Shown here in pieces: positions 25,729 to 34,685 of a stretch of DNA of 64,000 nucleotides. Each line of letters starts with the position of its first letter. Position 1 is the first letter of the stretch. The notes below the pieces were generated by a model. The model ran no database searches, had not been told where the DNA came from, and saw only the letters and a program-made list of their open reading frames with translations. The position numbers were made by a program, and so were the translations under genes. Origin of the DNA: CBDFJH01 sp965198095 (GTDB lineage: Bacteria > Latescibacterota > UBA2968 > GCA-2709665); assembly GCA_965198095.1 (NCBI GenBank), contig OZ240239.1:3596001-3660000 (forward strand). Direction: 5' to 3'.

Positions 25729-27438
25729 TTGAACATTCGACAGCACGATGTTCTCCTGGTCGGTGGCGGAGGGGCGGGCCTTAGAGCCGCCATCGCGGCC
25801 GCCGAAGCGCGGGAGGGGCTCAGTATCGGGGTGGTCTCCAAGGTCTATCCGATGAGGAGCCATACCGTCTCGGCCGAAGGCGGAACGGCTGCGGTGATGC
25901 GGGAAGATGACAACCTCGATCTGCACGCCTACGACACGATCAAGGGCAGCGACTACCTGGCCGATCAGGACGCCGTCGAGGCCTTTGTCAAGGAGGCCCG
26001 GGACGAAGTCATCCAACTGGAACACTGGGGATGCCCGTGGAGCAGAGACCCGGACGGCCGCGTGAGCGTGAGAGCCTTCGGAGGCATGAGCGTGAAACGC
26101 ACGCTTTTCGCCGCCGACAAGACCGGATTCCACATGCTTCACGCCCTGTTCCAGACGTCGCTCAAGTATGATCGGATTACTCGTTACGATGAATGGTTCG
26201 TGACTTCACTCCTGATCGAGGACGGCAAGCTCTGTGGCGTGACCGCCCTCAATATCCGCTCCGGAGAGATCCACGCCATTCCGGCGAAGGCTGTCATCAT
26301 CTGCACCGGGGGCGCCGGGAGAATCTTCCCGTTCACGACGAACGCGTCGATCAAGACCGGCGACGGCATGGCCCTGGCCTACCGTGTCGGATGCCCCCTC
26401 AAGGATCTGGAGTTCGTCCAGTACCACCCGACCGGCCTCCCCGGCACGGGCATTCTGATCACCGAGGCCTCGCGGGGAGAAGGCGGTTACCTGATTAACA
26501 GCGAGGGAGAGCGCTATTTGAGCGAATATGTTCCCGGAAAGATGGAACTGGGTCCGCGAGACATCCTCTCCAGGGCGTTCGTCCACGAGATGAGGGCGGG
26601 ACGCGTCTTCGAAGGTCCCTACGGGAACTACGTCCACCTGGACCTGAGGCACCTCGGAGAAAAGGTGATCAATGAAAGGCTCCCGTTCGTGCGAGAGCTC
26701 ACCCGGAACTACGTCGGCATCGATCCGGTTCACCAGCCGATCACCGTACGGCCCGTGGTCCACTACATGATGGGCGGCGTGCACACCGACATCAACGGGG
26801 CCACGCCGATCCCCGGTCTCTACGCAGCCGGCGAGGCAGCCTGCGTCAGCATGAACGGCGCAAATCGGCTCGGCTCCAATTCCCTCTCAGAGTGCCTCGT
26901 CTTTGGCGCCCGCGCCGGAAAGGCCGCGGCGACGTATGCCGCCGAACAGGATGCGCCGGCGCGAGACCCACTCGAAAAAATGGTCCGGGACGAGAGAAGG
27001 CGAATCGAAACCCGGCACCTGAAGGCCCCCAAAGGAAAGGATCGCATCGCCGACATCCGATCCGACCTCCAGGCGGCCATGGAACAGGGTGCTGGCATCT
27101 ACAGGACGCAAGCAGAACTGAAGGAAACCTGCCAGACCCTTTACGAGCTGAGAGAGCGGTACGGGAACGTTGGGTTGGATGATCGATCGGAGGTTTTCAA
27201 TACGGAGCTGACGTCGGCGCTCGAACTGGGATACATGCTCGACGTGGCCGAAGCCCTGGCCCATTGCGCACTCCTTCGGCAAGAGTCGAGGGGCTCCCAC
27301 GCGCGCACCGATTTCGAGACCCGGGATGATGATCGCTTCCTGAAACATTCGGTCGCCTTTAAAGGGGAAGACACGCCCCGCGTCGATTATTTGCCGGTCC
27401 CCATCACCCGATGGCAGCCTGAAGAGCGAAAGTATTAG
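25729..27438 (+). CDS. frdA: Fumarate reductase flavoprotein subunit
   Basis: Catalytic FAD subunit, reducing fumarate to succinate with electrons from FrdB. The 569 residues contain the Rossmann motif VLLVGGGGAGLRAAIAAAE, the FAD-linking histidine in PMRSHTVSAEGGTAAV, HPTGLPGTGILITEASRGEGGYL and the active-site segment GANRLGSNSLSECLVFGARAGK. The small size and the FrdC/FrdD partners favour fumarate reductase over succinate dehydrogenase, though either direction is possible in vivo. The start is TTG at 25729 with AAGGA upstream. Confidence 0.93.
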   Translation: MNIRQHDVLLVGGGGAGLRAAIAAAEAREGLSIGVVSKVYPMRSHTVSAEGGTAAVMREDDNLDLHAYDTIKGSDYLADQDAVEAFVKEARDEVIQLEHWGCPWSRDPDGRVSVRAFGGMSVKRTLFAADKTGFHMLHALFQTSLKYDRITRYDEWFVTSLLIEDGKLCGVTALNIRSGEIHAIPAKAVIICTGGAGRIFPFTTNASIKTGDGMALAYRVGCPLKDLEFVQYHPTGLPGTGILITEASRGEGGYLINSEGERYLSEYVPGKMELGPRDILSRAFVHEMRAGRVFEGPYGNYVHLDLRHLGEKVINERLPFVRELTRNYVGIDPVHQPITVRPVVHYMMGGVHTDINGATPIPGLYAAGEAACVSMNGANRLGSNSLSECLVFGARAGKAAATYAAEQDAPARDPLEKMVRDERRRIETRHLKAPKGKDRIADIRSDLQAAMEQGAGIYRTQAELKETCQTLYELRERYGNVGLDDRSEVFNTELTSALELGYMLDVAEALAHCALLRQESRGSHARTDFETRDDDRFLKHSVAFKGEDTPRVDYLPVPITRWQPEERKY

Positions 27439-27557
27439 CGCAGACGGCGGACGACGGGCCCCGGTTGGAACCGGCGGCAGGCGGAGAGATGAACGGCGCG
27501 AGCGGGGGGTCGGAAACCGTAAAGAGCGATCGTATGAATCGCGATATGAGGAAAGTT

Positions 27558-28310
27558 ATGAGTCAATCCACAATTGGTATTCGGGTCACCCGATATCGCC
27601 CGGAACGGGAAGAGGAGCCAAGCGAGCAGACCTACGAGATTCCGTACCACGATGACTGGGTCGTCCTGGACGCCCTCAATCACATCAAAGATCGTGTGGA
27701 CGGCACGCTGTCGTTCCGCTGGTCCTGTCGCATGGGTGTCTGCGGCAGTTGCGGCATGATGGTCAACGGCGAACCGAAGCTGACCTGTTCGGCCTTCCTC
27801 CGGGATTACTACCCGGATGAGATCAAGGTGGAGCCGCTTCTCAATTTCCCGATCGTTCGAGACCTCGTGATCGACATGACCGACTTTATGGAGAAGCTGA
27901 AAGCGGTCAAGCCGTGGATCATCCGACAGGAAGAAAAGGGGATCGAGGAAGGAGAATATCTACAGACGCCCGATGAGCTCAAGGAGTACAAGCAGTTCAG
28001 CATGTGTATCAATTGCATGCTCTGCTACGCCGCCTGTCCGGTCTACGGCTTGGAGACCGAATTCGTCGGCCCGGCCGCGATCGCCCTGGGACACCGCTAC
28101 AACCTGGATTCCAGAGACGAGGGCAAGGAAGTCCGAAAACACGTCCTCGCCAGCAGTAAGGGCATATGGGAGTGCACCTACATCGGAGAATGCAGCGTGG
28201 TCTGCCCCAAAGAGGTCGATCCGGCCGCCGCCATCCAGCGAACAAAAGTGGCCACGACGACAGACTGGTTCAAGTCCCTCCTGCTTCCGATGGGAAGCCG
28301 CCGAACATGA
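27558..28310 (+). CDS. frdB: Fumarate reductase iron-sulfur subunit
   Basis: Electron-transfer subunit, 250 residues. Ligands are visible for [2Fe-2S] (CRMGVCGSCGMMVNGEPKLTC region), [4Fe-4S] (CINCMLCYAACP) and [3Fe-4S] (CTYIGECSVVCPKEVDPAAAIQ). Several in-frame ATGs precede the conserved part; I choose 27558 because AGGAAAG lies just upstream and the length matches FrdB. ATGs at 27489, 27534 and 27546 are alternatives. Its stop overlaps the frdC start (ATGA). Confidence 0.93.
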   Translation: MSQSTIGIRVTRYRPEREEEPSEQTYEIPYHDDWVVLDALNHIKDRVDGTLSFRWSCRMGVCGSCGMMVNGEPKLTCSAFLRDYYPDEIKVEPLLNFPIVRDLVIDMTDFMEKLKAVKPWIIRQEEKGIEEGEYLQTPDELKEYKQFSMCINCMLCYAACPVYGLETEFVGPAAIALGHRYNLDSRDEGKEVRKHVLASSKGIWECTYIGECSVVCPKEVDPAAAIQRTKVATTTDWFKSLLLPMGSRRT

Positions 28311-28720
28311 CCGATAGAGAACAGAAGCGCACCTACCCCGCCTATCATCGGCCGATTCCCGCCACCTGGTGGATGCGAAATCGACGGTACTGCCTGTTCG
28401 TGATTCGGGAATCCACGAGTGTCTTCGTGGCCTTATTCGCGCTGCTCTACCTCTACGAGTTCTTCCTTTTGTCAAAAGGCGCCGAGGCACACGCTCTGTT
28501 TCAGCAGTCGCTCAGATCGGGAGCATTTGTTGCCTTCTACGTGATTGTCCTTCTGTTTGCCCTTTACCATAGCGCCACCTGGTTGGGTCTGGTCTCGAAG
28601 ATTCAGATCGTGCGACTCGGACGTCTGACGGTCGCTCCGCGACTCGTTTCCGCGGGCGCCTATCTGGCTTGGCTCGCCAGCTCGGTGGCCGTCGCCTACG
28701 GCTTCCTGGTCTTGCTGTAA
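28307..28720 (+). CDS. frdC: Fumarate reductase membrane anchor subunit C
   Basis: Membrane anchor of 137 residues with three helices, holding FrdAB on the membrane and helping form the quinol site. The N-terminus YHRPIPATWWMRNRRYCLFVIRESTSVFV closely resembles E. coli FrdC (RPMTSTWWKK ... REGTAV), which fixes the family. It overlaps frdB by four bases. A shorter start than the open frame is chosen at that overlap. Confidence 0.9.
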   Translation: MTDREQKRTYPAYHRPIPATWWMRNRRYCLFVIRESTSVFVALFALLYLYEFFLLSKGAEAHALFQQSLRSGAFVAFYVIVLLFALYHSATWLGLVSKIQIVRLGRLTVAPRLVSAGAYLAWLASSVAVAYGFLVLL

Positions 28721-28731
28721 AGGACGGAAAC

Positions 28732-29091
28732 GTGTACGAACAGGACAGGGGTGAGCCTTTCTGGTGGGGGATGTTCTCTCTGGGCGGGACGGTCGCCGCC
28801 CTCCTGATCCCGGTCCACGTCTTCTTTGACGGCCTTGCCGTCCCGCTTGGGCTGCTCCCGGCCGAGACCCTCGGTTACGAGCGAATGAAGGGCCTCCTCG
28901 AAAACCCTATCATGAAGGTTTACCTCTTCCTCCTCGTCGTCCTTCCGCTCTACCACGCGGCACACCGTATCCGGTTCTCGCTCTATGAGCTGGGAATCCG
29001 GGCGCTCTGGATTCGCGTGGAGGTCCTCTGCTATGGGGGAGCCTTGCTCGGAACGGCCGTCGCCGCCTATATCCTCTGGGCGATTCTGTAG
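28732..29091 (+). CDS. frdD: Fumarate reductase membrane anchor subunit D
   Basis: Second membrane anchor, 119 residues, the length of E. coli FrdD. It shares EPFWWGMFSLGG, PLGLLPAETLGYERM and VVLPLYHAAHRIRFSLYEL with that family. The start is GTG 28732, with AAGGACGG upstream and 11 bases after frdC. Its stop codon is followed immediately by the terminal repeat of element copy b at 29092. Confidence 0.88.
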   Translation: MYEQDRGEPFWWGMFSLGGTVAALLIPVHVFFDGLAVPLGLLPAETLGYERMKGLLENPIMKVYLFLLVVLPLYHAAHRIRFSLYELGIRALWIRVEVLCYGGALLGTAVAAYILWAIL

Positions 29092-29578
29092 CCTGAATAA
29101 TTCAAAAATTTGCTGAAAATTTCCATCATTTTATGTAGAACAATCAGTGATCCAATATGAGCTAAAAAACCTTGTTTGGGTGCAATAACTGGAAAGCCCA
29201 GTATGTACGCAGATTGTTCAGATTTCACGAGTGATTCGGGCCAGATGTCATCGCGGCCGTGGCGTTTCGGCTCTCTAGCTGCTTCGGCGTTTCTCCTCCC
29301 CGGGGGTTGGGGCCCTCTGTGGGACGGGGTCAGGTGCGGGGGCGGATGTGGGGGCGAATGGAAATTCGCGGAGTGGGGGTGGGTCCCGCAGTGGGCATAA
29401 GGCGGGGGGAGGAGTTCATTCCTTTCGCGGGCGCCAGTCCTTTCCAGTGAGGCTGAGTCGCCACGGCCCGAGCCTCCCCGGCGTTTGAGGGGCGCCCTTC
29501 TTTTGTCACCTTTTCTTGGGCGAACAAGAAAAGGTGAGTACGAGTGACTTTCCTAACCTTTCTTATGAATGATTCAGG
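29092..29578. mobile_element. Terminal-inverted-repeat element (copy b), two-module form
   Basis: A 487-bp non-coding element between frdD and fumC. It starts CCTGAATAATTCA directly after the frdD stop and ends ATGAATGATTCAGG, an inverted copy. Module 1 (29092-29240, ending CGAGTGATTCGGG) matches the short element at 18519. Module 2 (29241-29578) is GC-rich and contains a CACCTTTTCTTG / CAAGAAAAGGTG hairpin near 29510-29537. Copy c at 42641-43160 is closely similar, in opposite orientation. The open frames inside are not protein-like. Confidence 0.8.
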
Positions 29579-29669
29579 GTAGAAAGACAAAGGCCGGGTC
29601 AAGTGAGACGGGTGGAATCCATCCCATCCCGGATCATGCAGAACGGACGACGATCCACGAGTGACCGTG
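29579..29669. other. Short spacer between element copy b and fumC
   Basis: About 90 bases with no gene or clear hairpin. The convergent frd and fumC transcripts must end in this stretch or in the adjacent element; I see no classic terminator. Confidence 0.4.
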
Positions 29670-31061
29670 TTATGCCTTCGGCCAGATCATTTCTTCCGGC
29701 CGAACGGCCTCATCGAAATCCTCTCCAGACATCACCCCCAGCGCGACCGCCGATTCCCGCAACGTAAGGTTCTCGGCAAAGGCCTTTTTGGCTACCTTGG
29801 CGGCGTTGTCGTATCCGATATGGGGATTCAATGCCGTCACGAGCATGAGGGACTGGTTCAGGTGTCTCTCGACGTTCTCGTGATTGACCTCGATCCCCTT
29901 CGCGCAATGCGCGTTGAACGATTCGCAACTGTCCGATATGAGCCGAATCGACTGCAGCAAGTTGTAGATGATGACCGGCTTGAAAACATTGAGCTCGAAG
30001 TTTCCCGAGGCGCCTGCGACGGCGATAGACGTGTCGTTTCCAATCACCTGGACAGCGACCATGGTCATCGCCTCACACTGCGTGGGGTTCACCTTGCCCG
30101 GCATAATCGAACTCCCCGGCTCGTTGGCAGGCAGCGTCAGCTCTCCGATGCCGCACCTCGGTCCCGAGCCAAGCCAGCGTATGTCATTGGCGATCTTCAT
30201 GAAGGAACAAGCCAGTGTCTTGAGGGCGCCGCTCGCTTCTACCGTGGCGTCGTGGGCGGCCAGTGCCTCGAACTTGTTCCCCGCCGAGACAAACGGCAGC
30301 CCTGTCATCTCGGAGATCTTGTCCGCGACACGCTCGGCAAACTCCGGATGCGTGTTGAGTCCCGTGCCGACCGCGGTCCCTCCGATCGCCAGCTCGTAGA
30401 GATTCGGCAGGCAGTTCTGAATCCGCTGGAGGCCCTTGGTCAACTGCGTGACGTAGCCTGAAAACTCCTGCCCGAGCGTCATCGGAACCGCATCCATCAG
30501 GTGTGTCCGCCCTATCTTGATGATCTTCTCGTAGGCCTCGGCCTTCTCCGCGAGTGTATCTCTCAGCTGGGTGACGGCCGGAATCAGGCGCCCGTTGATC
30601 TCGCACGCGGCCGCGACGTGCATCGCCGTCGGAAAGGTGTCATTGGAGGACTGGGCCATGTTGACGTGGTCGTTCGGGTGGATCGGGTCCTTGCTTCCCA
30701 TCTCCCCCCCGCGAAGCTCGATGCCCCTGTTGGAAATGACCTCGTTACTGTTCATGTTGGTCTGCGTCCCGCTTCCGGTCTGCCAGATGCGGAGTGGAAA
30801 ATGACCATCCAGCTTGCCTTCTATCACTTCGTCCGCTGCCTGAAGCATCAGATCGGCGACCCCTGAAGGCAAGTTCCCCAGATCTCGGTTGACGATTGCA
30901 GCCGCCTTCTTGAGGATCCCGAGCGCACGGATCAACTCGCGGGGCATGGTTTCCTCACCGATGTCAAAATGGATGAGGGAACGCGCCGTTTGCGCTCCGT
31001 AATAACGGTCCTCCGGAACCTCGATTTCCCCCATACTGTCCGTCTCGATCCGATAGTTCAT
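29670..31061 (-). CDS. fumC: Class II fumarate hydratase
   Basis: Reversible hydration of fumarate to malate. The 463 residues have the superfamily signature GSSIMPGKVNPTQCEAM, plus GSGTQTNMNSNEVISNRG, SSNDTFPTAMH and GRTHLMDAVPMTLGQEFSGY. I start at ATG 31061 (MNYRIETDSMGEIEVPEDRYYG), preceded by GAGGTG; the longer frame to 31166 adds non-conserved residues. It is convergent with frdABCD, so the product and substrate of the two enzymes connect. Confidence 0.95.
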   Translation of the reverse strand: MNYRIETDSMGEIEVPEDRYYGAQTARSLIHFDIGEETMPRELIRALGILKKAAAIVNRDLGNLPSGVADLMLQAADEVIEGKLDGHFPLRIWQTGSGTQTNMNSNEVISNRGIELRGGEMGSKDPIHPNDHVNMAQSSNDTFPTAMHVAAACEINGRLIPAVTQLRDTLAEKAEAYEKIIKIGRTHLMDAVPMTLGQEFSGYVTQLTKGLQRIQNCLPNLYELAIGGTAVGTGLNTHPEFAERVADKISEMTGLPFVSAGNKFEALAAHDATVEASGALKTLACSFMKIANDIRWLGSGPRCGIGELTLPANEPGSSIMPGKVNPTQCEAMTMVAVQVIGNDTSIAVAGASGNFELNVFKPVIIYNLLQSIRLISDSCESFNAHCAKGIEVNHENVERHLNQSLMLVTALNPHIGYDNAAKVAKKAFAENLTLRESAVALGVMSGEDFDEAVRPEEMIWPKA

Positions 31062-31639
31062 AGGCACCTCATTTCTTGATGGACGCGAGATGCGATCTTG
31101 GCTGTTGTTCAACATCAAGGGGAGCGGTCCAAACCCCACTCCCCTTCGACCGGACGTGAATCTCACCCGCCCGCGCCGAGAGACCGGGCGTGACCGAATA
31201 TCTTGATCAACAGCACCCAGACCCTATCCGCGGACGCGGAGTCCTCGCTCGAAACTCCGATACAACATAAGGAGACCCCACGGCACGGTCAACAGGGAAA
31301 GTCTCCGACATGTTTCGGCTCAAGTTAAGCCATTTCAAGCTGTTAGCCGGTCTCTTCGTGCCCGTGTCGCCGAGAGGCCTATTCGCCGAACGGTCCGGAA
31401 TAAGACCGGCCGGAGCCATCATCGACGCCCGAATGCATGCCGAGGTCCCAAAATACCTGGATCTACGCCCCGACTCGAGCGAAATGAGGCGAAATCGCGT
31501 ATCTTAGAATTTTCTTGACTTTACCGACGCTGGGTCTAATTTAACGAACTGCAACCTTTTGCGTGAACGTTTTTGGAGTCTTTCGGAGGTCCAGAGATCC
31601 ATTTCCTGCCTGGTCGGGCAGCAACCGAGGAGGGGGCGC
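31062..31639. other. Intergenic region between fumC and glnB
   Basis: This divergent gap of about 580 bases carries the fumC leader on the minus strand and the glnB leader on the plus strand. Apart from the candidate promoter at 31515-31542 I see no gene or obvious RNA structure. The short frames across 31207-31507 lack protein-like composition. Confidence 0.4.
31515..31542 (+). promoter_or_regulatory. Candidate promoter for glnB-amtB
   Basis: TTGACT (31515-31520), 16-base spacer, TAATTT (31537-31542), about 100 bases before glnB. The -35 context TTTTCTTGACTT recurs before the glycan cluster at 37722. No sigma54-type TGGCAC/TTGC element was seen, although nitrogen genes often have one. Confidence 0.5.
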
Positions 31640-31978
31640 ATGAAACTTGTCACCGCTGTGACCCAGCCGCATAAGCTGGATGATGTAAAGGAGGCACTGG
31701 CCGAAGTGGGCGTCCAGGGGATGACCGTTACGGAAGCCAGGGGATTCGGTCGACAGAAAGGTCATCGGGAAGTCTATCGCGGCGCGGAATACGTGGTCGA
31801 TTTTCTTCCAAAGGTAAAGCTCGAAATCGCCCTGAGCGACGATCAAGTCGAGCGCGCGATCGACGCGATTGAACGGGCCGCCAAGACGGGGAACGTCGGA
31901 GACGGCAAGATATTCGTCTCCAACCTGGAAAAGGCCGTTCGTATTCGAACGGGAGAAACGGGCCCTGACGCGCTGTAA
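31640..31978 (+). CDS. glnB: Nitrogen regulatory protein P-II
   Basis: PII signalling protein of exactly 112 residues that senses 2-oxoglutarate, ATP/ADP and, through uridylylation, glutamine. The T-loop contains GFGRQKGHREVYRGAEYVVDFLPK with the modifiable Tyr51 in place, and the C-terminal signature GDGKIFVSNLEKAVRIRTGE is complete. I start at ATG 31640 (AGGAGGGGG upstream). It is 27 bases from amtB, so it is probably the GlnK-type partner that blocks AmtB when nitrogen is plentiful. Confidence 0.95.
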   Translation: MKLVTAVTQPHKLDDVKEALAEVGVQGMTVTEARGFGRQKGHREVYRGAEYVVDFLPKVKLEIALSDDQVERAIDAIERAAKTGNVGDGKIFVSNLEKAVRIRTGETGPDAL

Positions 31979-32005
31979 CTACTGCCACCCGGGAGGGATT
32001 CTGCC

Positions 32006-33334
32006 ATGACCAGATGGATCTTTTGTCTGACCTTGCCTTGCCTTGCGGCGCTTACAGTGGTCGGCCTGCCCGCGCCCGCCCTCGCCGATGAGCTGAATTC
32101 CGGAGACACGGCGTGGCTGCTCACGTCCACGGCGCTGGTCCTCTTTATGACCATACCGGGCCTTGCCTTGTTCTACGGCGGCCTCGTTCGTTCCAAGAAT
32201 ATCCTTTCCGTCCTGATGCAATGCTTTGCGATCACCGGTCTGATCACCATTATCTGGACCGTCTGCGGCTACAGCCTGGCCTTCGATACCACAGGGATGG
32301 AGGGGGGCGTCACGAACATCCGATCCTTTGTGGGGGGTCTGGGGAAGGCCTTTCTCTCGGGCATCCAAGGGGACACCCTGAGCGGAACGATCCCCGAAAC
32401 GGTCTTTGTCACGTTTCAGTTGACCTTTGCCATCATCACACCGGCACTGATCGTCGGCGCCTTTGCTGAACGCATGAAGTTTTCCGCCACACTCTGGTTC
32501 ATGGGTCTATGGTCCATCACCGTCTACGCCCCCGTTTGCCACATGGCCTGGAGCGGCGACGGATCGTTCTTTGGCGATCGAGGTGTCCTGGATTTCGCAG
32601 GCGGAACCGTCGTTCACATCAACGCGGGCGTCGCGGCCCTCGTGGCCGCCCTGGTCATCGGCAAACGCCAGGGATATCCAAACACGCCCATGCTTCCCCA
32701 CAATCTCACCCTGACCGTCGTTGGGGCCTCCATGCTCTGGGTCGGATGGTTTGGATTCAACGCCGGTAGCGCGCTCGCTGCCGACGGCGCTGCCGGCATG
32801 GCCATGCTTGTGACACAAATTGCCACAGGCACTGCCGCCTTGGCCTGGATGTTCACGGAGTGGGTCAAGCAGGGAAAGCCCAGCGCACTGGGAACGGTCA
32901 CCGGGGCCGTGGCCGGCCTTGTGGCGATCACGCCGGCTTCAGGAAGCGTCGGACCCGCAGGCGCGATCGCGATCGGCATCGCCTCGGGTGTGATCTGCTT
33001 CTGGGCCGCCACAAGCCTGAAGCGGAGATGCGGCTATGACGACTCCCTCGATGCGTTCGGGGTCCACGCCGTCGGCGGTATTGTCGGCTCCATTCTTACG
33101 GGCATCTTCGTCGCCAAAGGTCTCGGCGGCGTGGGGCTGGCGGAAGGTATGACGATTGGAAAGCAGCTCGGGGCGCAGCTCATCGGCGTCGTCACGACGG
33201 TCGTCTACTGCGGGGTCGTCTCTCTTATCCTCCTCAAGATCATCGATAGTGCGATCGGTCTGCGAGTGACCCAGGAAGAGGAGACCTCCGGTCTGGACAT
33301 CTCGCTGCACGACGAACAGGGCTATAACGTTTAG
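32006..33334 (+). CDS. amtB: Ammonium transporter
   Basis: Inner-membrane ammonium channel of 442 residues with an N-terminal signal peptide (about 1-27) and 11 membrane helices. The pore histidines are expected in VHINAG and FGVHAVGG, and the family segments GLALFYGGLVRSKN and TGTAALAWMFTEW are present. The cytoplasmic tail is short. It is co-transcribed with glnB and followed by a strong terminator at 33369-33421. Confidence 0.95.
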   Translation: MTRWIFCLTLPCLAALTVVGLPAPALADELNSGDTAWLLTSTALVLFMTIPGLALFYGGLVRSKNILSVLMQCFAITGLITIIWTVCGYSLAFDTTGMEGGVTNIRSFVGGLGKAFLSGIQGDTLSGTIPETVFVTFQLTFAIITPALIVGAFAERMKFSATLWFMGLWSITVYAPVCHMAWSGDGSFFGDRGVLDFAGGTVVHINAGVAALVAALVIGKRQGYPNTPMLPHNLTLTVVGASMLWVGWFGFNAGSALAADGAAGMAMLVTQIATGTAALAWMFTEWVKQGKPSALGTVTGAVAGLVAITPASGSVGPAGAIAIGIASGVICFWAATSLKRRCGYDDSLDAFGVHAVGGIVGSILTGIFVAKGLGGVGLAEGMTIGKQLGAQLIGVVTTVVYCGVVSLILLKIIDSAIGLRVTQEEETSGLDISLHDEQGYNV

Positions 33335-33368
33335 AAGGCGGCCGACAGGGTCGTAATCGGGAGCGGGT

Positions 33369-33421
33369 GAGAACAGTCCGTTGACGGCGTCACATCGCCG
33401 TCTTCGGACTGTTCTCTTTTT
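33369..33421 (+). terminator. Rho-independent terminator after amtB
   Basis: A perfect 12-bp stem (GAGAACAGTCCG at 33369-33380, CGGACTGTTCTC at 33405-33416) followed by TTTTT. The loop holds a second stem, GACGGCG/CGCCGTC. It ends the glnB-amtB transcript. Confidence 0.9.
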
Positions 33422-33512
33422 GGGGGGATCAAGGAAGTCAACCTTTCTGGATCTCCAGCCCTCCTTCGTCCCATGTCAGGCAGGTTGGCAATCGAGGTTT
33501 CCCGGCGACCGC

Positions 33513-34685
33513 CTAGATCCGGGGAATTTCGAATCTCTCCAGATCCGCAATTCTGAACGGAATTTCGAGGCCGCCCTCCCGGATCATCGCCTCGGCACGT
33601 TCAATCATGTCGAGCGCCCGCTCGGGGATATGGTCCCGCGTATGGCGCATGTCGCTCAGACCCGTAGCCCCTTCAGCAATCCCGATCCAGCGATGGCCGG
33701 GACGGAGCCGACCCGCCCTGGCGTCTCGTATGGCCTCGAACACGGCATTGTCGATCCGTTTCAAGATGCTCACGAGGATCCGTCCCGGGGCGAGGTCGTC
33801 CTGGTCCAGATCTGCACCGATGGCCCAGCTTGGCGGGCTCGACTCTCGCACCGCCTCAATCACACCCAGCCCTGAATTACCCGCCAGCTGCAAAAGCACA
33901 TCCGCACGCTGACCCAACAGACCCTGAGCGAGCGATTTTGCACGAGATGGATTGTTGAAGTCGCCCACGGTCACGGAACGATAGTCTACCTCTTTTCCCT
34001 CGAGCCCGTTTACCGTCAAGATGCCGGCACGATATCCGGCCTCGTAGGCCCTTACGGGGGGAATGTCCATACCGAGCACGCTGCCCACTCTTCCCGTGCG
34101 GGAAGTCATCGCCGCAAGGATGCCCGCGAGGTAGGCGCCTTCCTGCGCCTTGAAGTCGAAGCTCGCGACATTCTCACCCGCCACTTCGCCGTCTACAAAC
34201 ATAAAAAATGTCTTCGGGTGCAGCGGGGCGACTCGCTTCACCGCGTCGATCATCAGAAAGCCCATCGCCACGACCACTTCAGCCTGTCGAGCGGCCAAGC
34301 TCAAATTGGGCACATAGTCCGCCTGTTCGTTCGAATGGAGATAGTGACCCTCGACATTCAGTTCGCCTACCGCCCGCTCAATTCCGGCCCACCCGGCATC
34401 GTTGAAACCCCGGTCCCCCAGACCCGCCATATCCATCACCATCACCACGCGGAAGGGTGCCCCGGAGTCCTTCTGTTCACCCTCGCCATTCACACAGGCC
34501 GAGACCGAGGCAGCCGCAAGGAGGATCAAGATCCGAATCGGCCGACTTCCCGCCGAAGTCCGGAAAATGCCAGCCAAGATCGCCCTGAGCCAGCACAGCG
34601 TGATCGTCCAGCAGCCGGTGCTTCCGGCCTGAAACCGACGACTTGGATCGATGGAGATTCCGTGAGCGAACTCTGGATCGGCCAT
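33513..34685 (-). CDS. BMP-family substrate-binding lipoprotein
   Basis: A 390-residue protein of the basic membrane protein (BMP/PnrA/Med) family, which binds nucleosides or related compounds for ABC import. Typical parts are DMAGLGDRGFNDAGWAGIERA, ASFDFKAQEGAYLAGILAAMTSRTGRVGSVLGMDIPPVRAYEAGYRAGI and WAIGADLDQDDL. A lipobox (SVSAC) follows a hydrophobic stretch, but only at residue 64, so the true start may lie downstream, for example a TTG about 39 residues in. The ATG at 34685 does have GGGGAG upstream. No BMP-type permease or ATPase gene is adjacent. Confidence 0.8.
   Translation of the reverse strand: MADPEFAHGISIDPSRRFQAGSTGCWTITLCWLRAILAGIFRTSAGSRPIRILILLAAASVSACVNGEGEQKDSGAPFRVVMVMDMAGLGDRGFNDAGWAGIERAVGELNVEGHYLHSNEQADYVPNLSLAARQAEVVVAMGFLMIDAVKRVAPLHPKTFFMFVDGEVAGENVASFDFKAQEGAYLAGILAAMTSRTGRVGSVLGMDIPPVRAYEAGYRAGILTVNGLEGKEVDYRSVTVGDFNNPSRAKSLAQGLLGQRADVLLQLAGNSGLGVIEAVRESSPPSWAIGADLDQDDLAPGRILVSILKRIDNAVFEAIRDARAGRLRPGHRWIGIAEGATGLSDMRHTRDHIPERALDMIERAEAMIREGGLEIPFRIADLERFEIPRI

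Noticed and set aside
29176..29450. Short open frames inside repeat copies b and c with similar translations
   Set aside because: Their similarity is explained by the DNA repeat; composition is low-complexity and there are no convincing starts with ribosome-binding sites.
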